DNA of 46,634 nucleotides, from contig JAICXY010000014.1 of assembly GCA_025934495.1 (NCBI GenBank), positions 1 to 46,634 of the forward strand, written 5' to 3'. The translations under genes were made by a program, and so were the position numbers. Origin of the DNA: Candidatus Nitrosocosmicus sp. Its GTDB lineage: Archaea > Thermoproteota > Nitrososphaeria > Nitrososphaerales > Nitrososphaeraceae. Below, in pieces: positions 8,730 to 17,313 of this stretch (its first letter is position 1; each line of letters starts with the position of its first letter). The notes under the pieces are model-generated. The model was not told the origin of the DNA and did no database searches. It saw only the letters and a program-made list of their open reading frames with translations.

Positions 8730-9743
8730 TTATCCAAATACAAACGTATAGAAACAAAAATTGTTTGATTTTGGAATTATCTCTATTTTATGTATTTCTG
8801 GATTTTTAGTTTTTACAACATTGTAAATAAATGGCCATGATACATCGATATAACTAACGCCGTTTTTTCTTTTAACATGATTTCCCTGTTGTTCTAAATC
8901 GAGATATTCGTTATCTAATTTAATTTCTGCTATTGCTGCTTTATTATCATCCGATCCTATTATGATATTGACGTTTGACGCCTTGTTGTATCTAAAAATT
9001 ATGGCAGGTTCTTTTTCTTTATAATCCAGTGATATTTTTATCCCTTCTTTATCCCATCTCCATTTTCCCCTTAGATAGACTGTGTTATCTAAAATGGTCT
9101 TTGGCTCGGTTAAAATATTGTAATCATTTATCTTTAATTTTTGATTATTGCCAAACCTTCTTAGTCTTGAATATCCTAGACAAATTTCAGGTGCCATTTC
9201 GCTAAAATGCATTCCATAAATTTTTGTTATTTCATTGAACTCTTCTTTCTTATCTTCTATTTCATCTTTTGCTGCTTCATTACTACCGTATGGTATATCT
9301 AATAAGTCTGAGATGGCCTCTTGGAAATCTTTTAACATTCCATATCCTGGTTGCTCGTATCTCACAAAACCTTCTTTGTCTATGAATATATGTTTTGGCC
9401 AATAAGAATTTCCATAGGCCTCCCAAGTCTGATTTTTTATATCAAATCCTATCAAGTATTTATCTAAATTTAAAGCCGATATTGCTTTACCTATGTTTGT
9501 GATGTTTTTTGCAAATTCATATTCTGAGGAATGTATCGGTATTACTACAAGTCCATTGTCTTTGTATTTTTCTTTGATTTTATTCATTATGGGGATTGTT
9601 CTCAGACAATAAATACAGGTATAGGTCCAAAAATCTAGTAAAATAGTTTTTCCTTTAAAATCTTTAATGGAATAATTTAAACCGTCGCTCCATTTTTCAA
9701 TCTCTTTGAAATCTGGCGCGGGATATGCGGGTATTAGATTCAT
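8730..9743 (-). CDS. TlpA/DipZ-like thioredoxin-domain protein
   Basis: This 337-residue protein carries a TlpA/ResA-like thioredoxin domain in residues 5-150. The redox motif is FWTYTCIYCLRTIP (CIYC, C43 and C46), with a cis-proline region near WPKHIFIDKEG. The C-terminal half (about 200-337) is a beta-rich domain resembling the tail of DipZ-type proteins, with CLGYSRLRRF and LRGKWRWDKEG. There is no signal peptide or transmembrane segment, so unlike DipZ it should be cytoplasmic or peripherally attached. Its job is thiol-disulfide exchange, perhaps feeding the peroxiredoxin just downstream. Domain assignment is strong; the physiological partner is inference. Confidence 0.85.
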   Translation of the reverse strand: MNLIPAYPAPDFKEIEKWSDGLNYSIKDFKGKTILLDFWTYTCIYCLRTIPIMNKIKEKYKDNGLVVIPIHSSEYEFAKNITNIGKAISALNLDKYLIGFDIKNQTWEAYGNSYWPKHIFIDKEGFVRYEQPGYGMLKDFQEAISDLLDIPYGSNEAAKDEIEDKKEEFNEITKIYGMHFSEMAPEICLGYSRLRRFGNNQKLKINDYNILTEPKTILDNTVYLRGKWRWDKEGIKISLDYKEKEPAIIFRYNKASNVNIIIGSDDNKAAIAEIKLDNEYLDLEQQGNHVKRKNGVSYIDVSWPFIYNVVKTKNPEIHKIEIIPKSNNFCFYTFVFG

Positions 9744-9801
9744 CTCTGGTATAGCGTTCTGTTAAAGATAACTTTATACTTTCCTGAAATTGTTATTTGA
9801 A

Positions 9802-9886
9802 TGCGGGAGATGGGATTTGAACCCACGAACCCCTTAGGGATAAGGCCCTCAACCTTACGCCTTTGGCCAAGCTGGGCGACTCCCGC
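9802..9886 (-). tRNA. tRNA-Leu (GAG)
   Basis: The minus strand folds as a class II tRNA. The acceptor stem is GCGGGAG/CTCCCGC, the D-arm GCC/GGC, the anticodon stem TAAGG/CCTTA with loop TTGAGGG (anticodon GAG), and the T-arm GTGGG-TTCAAAT-CCCAT. A long variable arm (CCC/GGG stem) is as expected for leucine. The discriminator base is A and CCA is not encoded. There is no intron. It decodes CUC and CUU leucine codons. It lies divergently just upstream of rpoN. Confidence 0.95.
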
Positions 9887-9986
9887 TTCAGTTTTCTTAT
9901 ATTTTAGGTTTAATTTGAATATTACCAATGCTTTTTCATATTGTCATCTGAATGATTTTTATGTAGGCCAATATTTTTTTATAATT

Positions 9987-10226
9987 ATGCTCGTTCCTGT
10001 ACGTTGTTTTACTTGTGGTAAATTGATTGCTCATATTTATAATGATTATTTATCTCGTATTAAACAAGGGGAGGAGCCCAATCTTGTTATGGATTCTTTA
10101 AAAATAAATCGATATTGTTGTAGAAGAATGTTTATTTCAAGTGTGGAAACGATATACCAGGTTATTCCATATTATGAATCTTTAAGAAAACGCAGAGCTG
10201 AGATACAATCTGAAATGGACGGATAA
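9987..10226 (+). CDS. rpoN: DNA-directed RNA polymerase subunit N
   Basis: Rpo10/RpoN is the small zinc-binding subunit of archaeal RNA polymerase, homologous to eukaryotic RPB10. It stabilises the assembly platform of the core enzyme. The ATG at 9987 gives 79 residues beginning MLVPVRCFTCGK. A longer open frame starting at 9801 would run through the tRNA gene and is not used. Zinc ligands are visible: C7 and C10 in CFTC, C44 and C45 in RYCCRRM. The length matches the family. It starts the tightly packed plus-strand block, with enolase 3 bases after its stop. Confidence 0.95.
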   Translation: MLVPVRCFTCGKLIAHIYNDYLSRIKQGEEPNLVMDSLKINRYCCRRMFISSVETIYQVIPYYESLRKRRAEIQSEMDG

Positions 10227-10229
10227 AAT

Positions 10230-11480
10230 TTGCCCAAGATAACATCGATAAATGAAAGATTAGTGTTTAACAGCCGAGGTGATAAATCTGTTGAGATTGA
10301 TGTAATTTCTGATAATCAATTCCTTGGAAGATCTTGTGCTCCATCCGGTGCCAGTGTTGGTATATATGAAGCTCAAAGTTTTGTTAATAATGATCCTCAA
10401 AAAACTATTGAAATTTTTAGAAATTTTAAAAATAAATTTATCGGATTAGATTCTGATGATTTAAAAACTATTGATGAAACTTTAAAAAGTATAGATGGTT
10501 CTACTAACTATTCTAATATTGGTGGTTCCGTAGCATATGCTCTTACTATATCTTGTATTGATTCTGCTTCAAAATCTCTTAACCTACCCTTTTATAAAGT
10601 ATTAAATCCAGAAATAACCGCAATAAAATTTCCATTTCCACTAGGGAATATGTTAGGTGGGGGAGCACACGCCGGTTCCGGTACTCCTGATCTTCAAGAA
10701 TATTTAGTTTGTCCTATAGGTGCCAAATCCATTTTTGAAGCATTAGACATGAATTCTAAAATTCATAAAGAATTGAGAAAAGATCTTGAAAAACTCGACT
10801 CAAAATTCACGGGTGGAAAAGGTGATGAAGGCGCTTGGGCTCCAAATATTAATAATGATAAAGCCATAGAAACATTGGAACAAACTATAAAAAATTGTGG
10901 CTATGATCTTAAAAAGGATGTACGTTTAGGAATAGATTTTGCAAGCTCATCTTTATGGAATCCAAATAATAAAGTATATGAATATAAAAGACATGGAAAA
11001 TCTTTGGATCCACAAGAACAATCCGAATATGCAAATAATTTAATCAATCAATATGATTTGATATATGCTGAGGATCCGCTAAATGAAGAAGATTTTGATG
11101 GAATGTCTATATTAACTGCAAAAAATCCTCGATGCCTAGTCACTGGTGATGACTTGCTTGTAACTAACAAAGAACGAGTAGCTAATGCAATACAAAAACA
11201 TTCTTGTTCCGGAGCTATTTTAAAGGTAAATCAAGCCGGATCGCTTTTTGATTCCTTAATGTTTGCAAAAGAATGCAACGATAATAATGTAAAAATAGTA
11301 ACGTCTCATCGGTCAGGGGAATCGGTAGATAATCATATTTCTCATATCGCTATAGCTACCAATTCAATTATGTTAAAATCAGGCGTAGTGGGCGGAGAGC
11401 GAATTTCTAAATTAAATGAATTCATAAGGATTGCAGAGTATGGTTTAATAGAAGGAATGGCTAAATGGAGCAATATATAA
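10230..11480 (+). CDS. eno: Enolase
   Basis: Enolase interconverts 2-phosphoglycerate and phosphoenolpyruvate in central carbon metabolism. The 416-residue length fits the family. It starts with MPKITSINERLVFNSRGDKSVEIDV, the usual enolase opening. Catalytic and Mg2+-binding segments are present: YAEDPLNEEDFDG, LVTGDDLLVTN, AILKVNQAGS (catalytic Lys) and TSHRSGESVDNHISHIA. The start is TTG, 3 bases after the rpoN stop. The 3' end overlaps the rps2 start by 16 bases. The rpoN-eno-rps2 order is common in archaea, so translation-coupled co-transcription is likely. Confidence 0.95.
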   Translation: MPKITSINERLVFNSRGDKSVEIDVISDNQFLGRSCAPSGASVGIYEAQSFVNNDPQKTIEIFRNFKNKFIGLDSDDLKTIDETLKSIDGSTNYSNIGGSVAYALTISCIDSASKSLNLPFYKVLNPEITAIKFPFPLGNMLGGGAHAGSGTPDLQEYLVCPIGAKSIFEALDMNSKIHKELRKDLEKLDSKFTGGKGDEGAWAPNINNDKAIETLEQTIKNCGYDLKKDVRLGIDFASSSLWNPNNKVYEYKRHGKSLDPQEQSEYANNLINQYDLIYAEDPLNEEDFDGMSILTAKNPRCLVTGDDLLVTNKERVANAIQKHSCSGAILKVNQAGSLFDSLMFAKECNDNNVKIVTSHRSGESVDNHISHIAIATNSIMLKSGVVGGERISKLNEFIRIAEYGLIEGMAKWSNI

Positions 11481-12322
11481 AAATGATTGAAAGAATTTCA
11501 GACTCAACCTCGTCAACTGATTATACAGATAAAGAAGAATCCAAAGATGATTCTTCAGTTAATTATGATGATTCGATAAATATTCAAACAGAAAATGAAA
11601 CAGAGTCTGTAAGCTCTATTTCATCTGATTCTAGAGATTTTTCTTCAGAATCGATTGATTCAACCTCGACAAATTCATCTCAATTCAATGATGATGAAAG
11701 TACTGAATCTTTAGAAGATCCTAATAATTTAGAAAAAATGATACTATCTACCGGAATTAGGGTTGGAACTCCTATTAAAACAAAATTTATGACACCTTTT
11801 ATAACCCGAGCTAACCCCGAGGGTTTGTATATTCTTGATATTAGTAAAACTTTGGCTAGAATAGATGTCGCTGCTAAATTTATTGGTAGAACTAACATTG
11901 CTAATGTTGCTGTAACATCCTCAAGAGAATATGGAAAAACTCCAATCGAGAAGTTTTGTGAATTAACGGGTGCAAGAGGAATATTTGGACGATTTATGCC
12001 CGGAACTTTTACTAATCCTTCTCTACCAAAATATTTGGAACCGGAAATTGTAATAGTTACAGATCCACAGGCTGATGAACAAGCAGTATTAGAAGCGACA
12101 AGGGCGGGTGTTCCGGTTATTGCATTATCTAATAGTGATAATATTACATCCAAAGTTGATGTAGTTATTCCAACTAATAATAGAGGAAGAAAAGCATTAG
12201 CTACAGTATATTGGCTTTTAACAAAAGAAGTTTTGAAGAAACAAGGTAAAATCAAATCAGACTCTGAAATGCCACTTGCTATAGATGACTTTGAAGCCAA
12301 GTTAGTGGAAGAAGTTATTTGA
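11465..12322 (+). CDS. rps2: 30S ribosomal protein S2 with long acidic N-terminal extension
   Basis: The C-terminal 195 residues are a typical archaeal S2 of the small ribosomal subunit (GIRVGTPIKTKFMTPFI, LYILDISKTLARIDVAAKFI, ARGIFGRFMPGTFTNP, PEIVIVTDPQADEQAV, NNRGRKALATVYWLL). About 88 residues precede the core, made largely of Ser, Asp, Glu and Thr; this acidic low-complexity segment is unusual for S2. The frame runs openly from the ATG at 11465, overlapping eno by 16 bases. ATGs at 11483 and 11738 are alternatives; the latter would give a nearly standard-length S2. The extension has no stop, suggesting it is translated. A minus-strand frame here is a shadow. Confidence 0.93.
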   Translation: MEQYIKMIERISDSTSSTDYTDKEESKDDSSVNYDDSINIQTENETESVSSISSDSRDFSSESIDSTSTNSSQFNDDESTESLEDPNNLEKMILSTGIRVGTPIKTKFMTPFITRANPEGLYILDISKTLARIDVAAKFIGRTNIANVAVTSSREYGKTPIEKFCELTGARGIFGRFMPGTFTNPSLPKYLEPEIVIVTDPQADEQAVLEATRAGVPVIALSNSDNITSKVDVVIPTNNRGRKALATVYWLLTKEVLKKQGKIKSDSEMPLAIDDFEAKLVEEVI

Positions 12323-13197
12323 ATGATGGTATTCTAACAAGAGAGTATCATTTCAATGGGATTTTTTATCCTAAATATAATCAAGAAATCATAACAACAA
12401 TAAAAAAATTTTTTCACCAGATCGAGTTATCTTGCAAAGATAAGGAGCGATTGGATTCTCTTGCCGAGCGTATTAAATACAAAAAAATATTGACATTCAT
12501 TGTTCCTCATGGTTCATATTTTTACTCTGGATATATATCTTCATTTGTTTATTATTTGATTGGCTTGATTAGTTGTAATAATTTTATTATATTATCTCCA
12601 GACCATAATGGAACAAGCCCTGGAATATCCATTATGAATAAAGGTTGTTGGATTACTCCACTTGGTAGCGCCAAAATTGATGATGCTCTTGGTTCAGGAC
12701 TGTTAAATAATAATTTTGATAATTTCATTGATGTAGATCCATTTTCTTTAACTATAGATCATGCTATTGAGACTCAGTTACCTTTTTTACAGTATGTCAG
12801 GGGAAAAGATTTCAAATTCTTGCCTGTATTGCAAAGAAGACAAGATAAATTTACCTCTATCAAATTAGCAGAAATATTATATTCATCTATACCCAAAGGG
12901 GAAAGCGTTATTTTAATAGTAACTTCAAATCTGTCACATTATTTGTGTTATGATGACTGTTATAAAAAAGATAATAAATTATTATCCGAAGTATTTTCTT
13001 TGAATATTGATTCATTATATAAAAATATGGAAGATACTTTTTTGAATATATGTGGATTTGGTTGTATTGCCACGGCATTACAATTCTCAAGATTGGTGAA
13101 AAACTTGGAGATAGTGCTGTTAAAATATTCAACTAGTGGTGATATAGATGGAAATAGATCATCTGTTGTAGGTTATTCTTCTTTGTTGATGCTGTAA
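12319..13197 (+). CDS. MEMO1-family protein (AmmeMemoRadiSam system protein B)
   Basis: This 292-residue protein is a MEMO-family member, related to non-haem iron dioxygenases. The fingerprints are FYPKY near the N-terminus, IVPHGSYFYSG (about 60-70; usually PHAGY.YSG), LSPDHNG (usually GPNH), DHAIETQLPFLQY and ILIVTSNLSHY. His residues at the PHG and PDH sites and a later Cys in ICGFGCIAT correspond to the family's metal-binding positions. Archaeal function is unknown; human MEMO1 binds metal and acts in signalling. It begins with TTG overlapping the rps2 TGA by one codon. Its place between rps2 and mevalonate kinase is conserved in many archaea. Confidence 0.88.
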   Translation: MNDGILTREYHFNGIFYPKYNQEIITTIKKFFHQIELSCKDKERLDSLAERIKYKKILTFIVPHGSYFYSGYISSFVYYLIGLISCNNFIILSPDHNGTSPGISIMNKGCWITPLGSAKIDDALGSGLLNNNFDNFIDVDPFSLTIDHAIETQLPFLQYVRGKDFKFLPVLQRRQDKFTSIKLAEILYSSIPKGESVILIVTSNLSHYLCYDDCYKKDNKLLSEVFSLNIDSLYKNMEDTFLNICGFGCIATALQFSRLVKNLEIVLLKYSTSGDIDGNRSSVVGYSSLLML

Positions 13198-13210
13198 TTT
13201 TTTACTGACC

Positions 13211-14278
13211 ATGGTTATTTTATCTGATGTATCTGCAACTTCTCCCGGTAAAGCTATACTTTTTGGAGAACACTTTGTTGTTTATGGCTATTCTTCAATT
13301 ATTTTTGCTATTGATAAAAAGCTCAGAATAACTATAAAGTTTGAAGATCCTGAAAAGAGAACAAATAATTATAAAAATAAAATAAAAATATTTTCTAATT
13401 TAGGTTTTAGTGCAGAAATATTTGATTCAAAGATAATCATGTCTAACCGTTCTCCATCAGATTATAGTATTGTTAAAAATCTAAATAAAATCATGGATTA
13501 TTTAATAGATAATAATATTCGTCATAGCAACAATAAGGATATTACTATTTCCATAGATTCTGAAATTCCAATAGGCGGAGGATTAGGATCTTCATCTGCA
13601 TTTTGTGTTTCTTTAATTGGGGCTTTTTATCGTGGTTTAAACATAAATCTTGATAAAAAGGCCATTTGTGAAAAATCTATAGAGATTGAAAAATTAATAT
13701 ACCAAAATACTTCGGGTATCGATTGTAATATTTGTACTTTTGGAGGTCTTGGAATATATAGTAAATTATTTGGTTTAAAAAAACTGGAATACGATATACA
13801 TGATTTTCCATTTTTAATCATTGATACTGGAATTTCTCACGATACCTTTGAACTAGTTAATCGAGTAAAAAAAATTAAAGAGAGAGATGTCGAACTTTTT
13901 AAAAAGCTATGTAAAGAATATGAAAGGATTTTTAATTTTTCGATTGGATCTTTGGAAAATAAAAAATTGGAAAGTTTAGGTATTTTGATGAACGAAAATC
14001 ATTCTCTATTAGAAAATCTTAATCTATCTAACCCTGTTATAGATAAAATTGTAAATATTTGTAAGATGGGTGGAACTTTTGGTACTAAAATCACTGGATC
14101 AGGCGGAGGAGGCTGTGTATTATCTTTAATTGATGAATGTGAACAAAATCTTGTTAATCGATTATTGAAAAAATTGGATGAACTCGATTTGAAATATTTT
14201 TTCACTACTCCTAATGACGATGGCTTTAAATTTGAAAGTACAACTTCAATTTATGAAATTAATAATGAAAAAAATTAA
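13211..14278 (+). CDS. mvk: Mevalonate kinase
   Basis: This GHMP-family kinase of 355 residues phosphorylates mevalonate, the first kinase step of archaeal isoprenoid synthesis. The start ATSPGKAILFGEHFVVYGY is the mevalonate-kinase signature. The ATP-binding motif PIGGGLGSSSA lies near residue 118, and the C-terminal GHMP motif KITGSGGGGCVLSL near 293. In archaea with isopentenyl phosphate kinase, mevalonate phosphate is decarboxylated by a route that ends in isopentenyl phosphate; IPK is the next gene here. The ATG start is used, 13 bases after the MEMO stop. Confidence 0.93.
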   Translation: MVILSDVSATSPGKAILFGEHFVVYGYSSIIFAIDKKLRITIKFEDPEKRTNNYKNKIKIFSNLGFSAEIFDSKIIMSNRSPSDYSIVKNLNKIMDYLIDNNIRHSNNKDITISIDSEIPIGGGLGSSSAFCVSLIGAFYRGLNINLDKKAICEKSIEIEKLIYQNTSGIDCNICTFGGLGIYSKLFGLKKLEYDIHDFPFLIIDTGISHDTFELVNRVKKIKERDVELFKKLCKEYERIFNFSIGSLENKKLESLGILMNENHSLLENLNLSNPVIDKIVNICKMGGTFGTKITGSGGGGCVLSLIDECEQNLVNRLLKKLDELDLKYFFTTPNDDGFKFESTTSIYEINNEKN

Positions 14279-14345
14279 CACTGTTAAACTGCCTGTTTTA
14301 AAATGATCACATAATTAATAAAATGAATCAATATCATAGAACAGG

Positions 14346-15170
14346 TTGGAGAATTTAAAGAATGATAATCTTGTAATTATCAAACTCGGTGGATCGGTAA
14401 TTACATATAAAGACAAACCTCTCTCACCCAACTATTTAGCTATTGAAAAAATGGCAAATATTATCAAAGAACTAAAAACGCATAATAAAATTATAATTGT
14501 TCATGGTGGAGGATCTTTTGGTCATTACTGGTCAATAAAATATGATATGCATACATTACCTTCTGCATATTCTGATGAAGGTATATCAAGGGTCCGTGAA
14601 TCCATGATAAAATTAAATTCTATAATTGTTGAAAAATTTATTGCTATTAATTTAAAACCGTTTAGTATACATGCATCATCTTTTGTCTTTAATAATTTAC
14701 ACCGTAGGGAACAAATTATGGATATGATGGACATGATTGAGAATAATGATTTAATCCCAATAACATATGGCGATGTTATTCATACTTCAGGGGGAAATTT
14801 CTCTATATTATCAGGTGATACCCTGATGAATATTTTATCAGTAAATTTAAAACCAAGATTTTCAATTTTTACAACAAATGTTGATGGCATTTATGATAAT
14901 ATTACTAACGGAAATCTGGTACCAAATATTCTAATAAGTAAAACTAGAGAACTTTTAACCAAAGATGCAGATACCAAAATTGAGTTTTCCAGTATGGTAT
15001 GTGATGTTACGGGGGGAATGAAAAGAAAAATATCGGAATCTATAAATATAGCAAATGAAGGAATCCCTGTTTATTTAATAAATGGATTCTATCCTGAAAG
15101 AATGATTGATATAATTAATGGTAGTGAATTTATTGGTACATCTATAAAAATGAATGAGGAAAGTATTTGA
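14346..15170 (+). CDS. ipk: Isopentenyl phosphate kinase
   Basis: This amino-acid-kinase-fold enzyme of 274 residues converts isopentenyl phosphate and ATP to isopentenyl diphosphate, the last step of the archaeal alternative mevalonate pathway. Key motifs are IIKLGGSVIT (residues 11-20) and the glycine-rich IVHGGGSFGHYW. H60 aligns with the conserved His that distinguishes IPK from other family members and holds the substrate phosphate. SGDTLMNILS and TTNVDGIYDN form the nucleotide site. The start is TTG. The stop abuts the ATG of the isomerase gene, so the two are translationally coupled. Confidence 0.92.
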   Translation: MENLKNDNLVIIKLGGSVITYKDKPLSPNYLAIEKMANIIKELKTHNKIIIVHGGGSFGHYWSIKYDMHTLPSAYSDEGISRVRESMIKLNSIIVEKFIAINLKPFSIHASSFVFNNLHRREQIMDMMDMIENNDLIPITYGDVIHTSGGNFSILSGDTLMNILSVNLKPRFSIFTTNVDGIYDNITNGNLVPNILISKTRELLTKDADTKIEFSSMVCDVTGGMKRKISESINIANEGIPVYLINGFYPERMIDIINGSEFIGTSIKMNEESI

Positions 15171-16325
15171 ATGCCTTTGGCTGATAAAGAAAATAATCAT
15201 CCTGTTCAAAAAAAAAAAATTAATAATGATAGTGAAGATTTTGTAGAACAAATTAAAAGACGAAAAAGAGAAGGAATAGAAATTCCATTAACTGAAAATG
15301 TACAAGGCAAAAAAAATTCTACTTATTTAGAATATGTTAAACTTTTTCATAATGCATTACCTGAATTAGATTATGATGAAATAGATCTTTCTACCCGATT
15401 TTTAGACAAATCATTTTCTGCTCCTTTGATCATCGATTCAATGACTGGGGGAACTGATGAAGCTTTTTTAATAAATAAAAGATTGGGGAAAATAGCAGAA
15501 AAATATGGATTTGGTATGGGGTTGGGAAGTCAAAGAGCTGGATTAAAAAGTGAAAAGCTCATTGAAAGCTATTCTATTGCAAGAAAAGTTGCACCCAATG
15601 CATTTTTAATAGCAAATATTGGAGGTGCACAGCTATCAGATGGTTTGTCAACTGCCGATATTATAAAAATCATAAAGATGATAGATGCTGATGCACTAGC
15701 TATTCATCTTAATCCACTTCAAGAACTAATTCAGCCTGAAGGAGAGCCACGTTTTAAGGGAATTTTACAAAGAATTTCCAATCTAGTACATGATATCGAT
15801 ATCCCTATCATTGTAAAAGAAGTAGGGTCTGGCATTTCTGCTGATGTTGCATTACGACTAGAAAAATCAGGTGTTAGATCAATAAATGTTGCTGGTTCAG
15901 GAGGGACAAGCTGGGCTGGTATAGAAAAAATAAGAGCCGACCAGCACAATGAATATATTAAATCTCAATTAGGTGAACTTTTTTGGGATTGGGGAATTCC
16001 TACCGCGTTAAGTATTTTATTAGTCTCACGTTCTGTAAAAATACCTATTATTGCATCCGGGGGTTTGAGAAATGGACTGGAAATTGCAAAATGTATGATC
16101 TTGGGATCTAATTTATGTGCTATGGCATTTCCTTTTCTAAAGAGAGCTGCCCAATCAGAAGAAGAGCTGGAAAAATTTACTCGATTGATTTTGTCTGAAA
16201 TTAGATCAACCATGTTCCTATTGGGTACAAAAGATATAGAATCACTTAAGAATACAAGATATATATTGATAGATAAATTAGCAAGTGTATTAGGTAATTA
16301 TGAGTGCAGAAGAAATAAAAACTGA
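15171..16325 (+). CDS. fni: Type 2 isopentenyl-diphosphate delta-isomerase (FMN)
   Basis: This 384-residue FMN- and NAD(P)H-dependent TIM-barrel enzyme interconverts isopentenyl and dimethylallyl diphosphate. Landmarks are IKRRKREGIEIPL near the start, APLIIDSMTGGTDEAF, MGLGSQRAGL, AIHLNPLQELIQPEGEP, IIVKEVGSGIS and the phosphate-binding VAGSGGTSW. About 30 extra Lys/Asn-rich residues precede the core, containing a run of eight to nine A. The ATG directly follows the ipk stop, and the 3' end overlaps the prenyltransferase gene by 26 bases. All of this indicates one operon. Confidence 0.94.
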   Translation: MPLADKENNHPVQKKKINNDSEDFVEQIKRRKREGIEIPLTENVQGKKNSTYLEYVKLFHNALPELDYDEIDLSTRFLDKSFSAPLIIDSMTGGTDEAFLINKRLGKIAEKYGFGMGLGSQRAGLKSEKLIESYSIARKVAPNAFLIANIGGAQLSDGLSTADIIKIIKMIDADALAIHLNPLQELIQPEGEPRFKGILQRISNLVHDIDIPIIVKEVGSGISADVALRLEKSGVRSINVAGSGGTSWAGIEKIRADQHNEYIKSQLGELFWDWGIPTALSILLVSRSVKIPIIASGGLRNGLEIAKCMILGSNLCAMAFPFLKRAAQSEEELEKFTRLILSEIRSTMFLLGTKDIESLKNTRYILIDKLASVLGNYECRRNKN

Positions 16326-17307
16326 GATTAATTTTATTGCTTCAAATATAAATCAGTTTATTCTTTCTAATGTTTCTGGTAATCCAAAACACTTGTATGA
16401 TGCATCTTTGCATTATATCAAAAGTGGAGGGAAAAGAATACGTCCATTTATGTCAGTAAAATCTTGTCAGCTATTTGGAGGAAAAATAGAAACTACAATA
16501 CCCTTTGCTTCTTCTGTCGAATTAGTTCATAATTTTACTTTAGTCCATGATGACATTATGGATAATGATAATTTGAGACATAATGTTGCTGCAGTCCATA
16601 AACAATTTGGTGTCCCTGTTGCTATTTTAGCTGGAGATATCCTTTTTTCCAAAGCTTTTCAAATAATTACTACCTTTGGTAAAAAATCCGGATTATCAAG
16701 TGAAACATTAGTTGAAATGATGCATCTTTTATCTTCTGCTTGTATAGAAATATGTGAAGGCCAGGCATTGGATATAAAAATGTCAGCAGATGTTGATTTT
16801 TCTTCAATAGATGACTATCTTTATATGATAGAAAAAAAAACAGCTGCTTTATTCAAGGTCTCATGCGAACTAGGAACGCTATCTTCTTCAAATTATACCC
16901 CATTCGATGTCGATAATCTGTCAAATTATGGAAAAAAAATTGGAATAGCCTTTCAATTAATTGATGATTTGATAGGCATTTATGGTGATTCTAAAATAAC
17001 AGGAAAAGCAGTTGGTAATGATATTCGAGAGGGCAAAAAAACTTTCCCTATTCTTTTAGCATTACAAAATTTGGATTCTACAGATAAAATCAAATTAAAT
17101 AAAGTTTTTGGAAATAAGAATGCAAGTGATGACTCGGTTAAAGAAATTGTAAATAGAATTGCTTTAATAAATGTAGATGGGGATGTTCGCTCTATTGCCC
17201 AAAATTTCATAGAGGATGCATTTAAAATATTACATAAATATGATATTTCTGAACCACTTTTGTCTTTGGAAAATTCAGCTAGATATATCGTTGAAAGGAG
17301 ATTATAA
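16300..17307 (+). CDS. Geranylgeranyl/farnesyl diphosphate synthase
   Basis: This trans-prenyltransferase of 335 residues elongates dimethylallyl diphosphate with isopentenyl diphosphate. The all-helical isoprenyl synthase fold is marked by SGGKRIRPFM (about 46-55), the first Asp-rich motif VHDDIMDND, GDILFSKAFQ and the second Asp motif AFQLIDDLIGIYGD (about 220-233). In archaea the product is usually geranylgeranyl diphosphate for lipid cores; the residues before the first Asp motif, which set chain length, do not let me decide between C15, C20 or longer. It overlaps fni by 26 bases and sits 6 bases before gltX. Confidence 0.92.
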   Translation: MSAEEIKTEINFIASNINQFILSNVSGNPKHLYDASLHYIKSGGKRIRPFMSVKSCQLFGGKIETTIPFASSVELVHNFTLVHDDIMDNDNLRHNVAAVHKQFGVPVAILAGDILFSKAFQIITTFGKKSGLSSETLVEMMHLLSSACIEICEGQALDIKMSADVDFSSIDDYLYMIEKKTAALFKVSCELGTLSSSNYTPFDVDNLSNYGKKIGIAFQLIDDLIGIYGDSKITGKAVGNDIREGKKTFPILLALQNLDSTDKIKLNKVFGNKNASDDSVKEIVNRIALINVDGDVRSIAQNFIEDAFKILHKYDISEPLLSLENSARYIVERRL

Positions 17308-17313
17308 TAAACT

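Noticed and set aside
9801-9986. N-terminal extension of rpoN
   Set aside because: It would translate through the antisense of the tRNA-Leu gene; the family length and the MLVPVRCFTC start at 9987 fit exactly.
11680-12300. 206-residue minus-strand frame
   Set aside because: It is fully antisense to the conserved S2 core.
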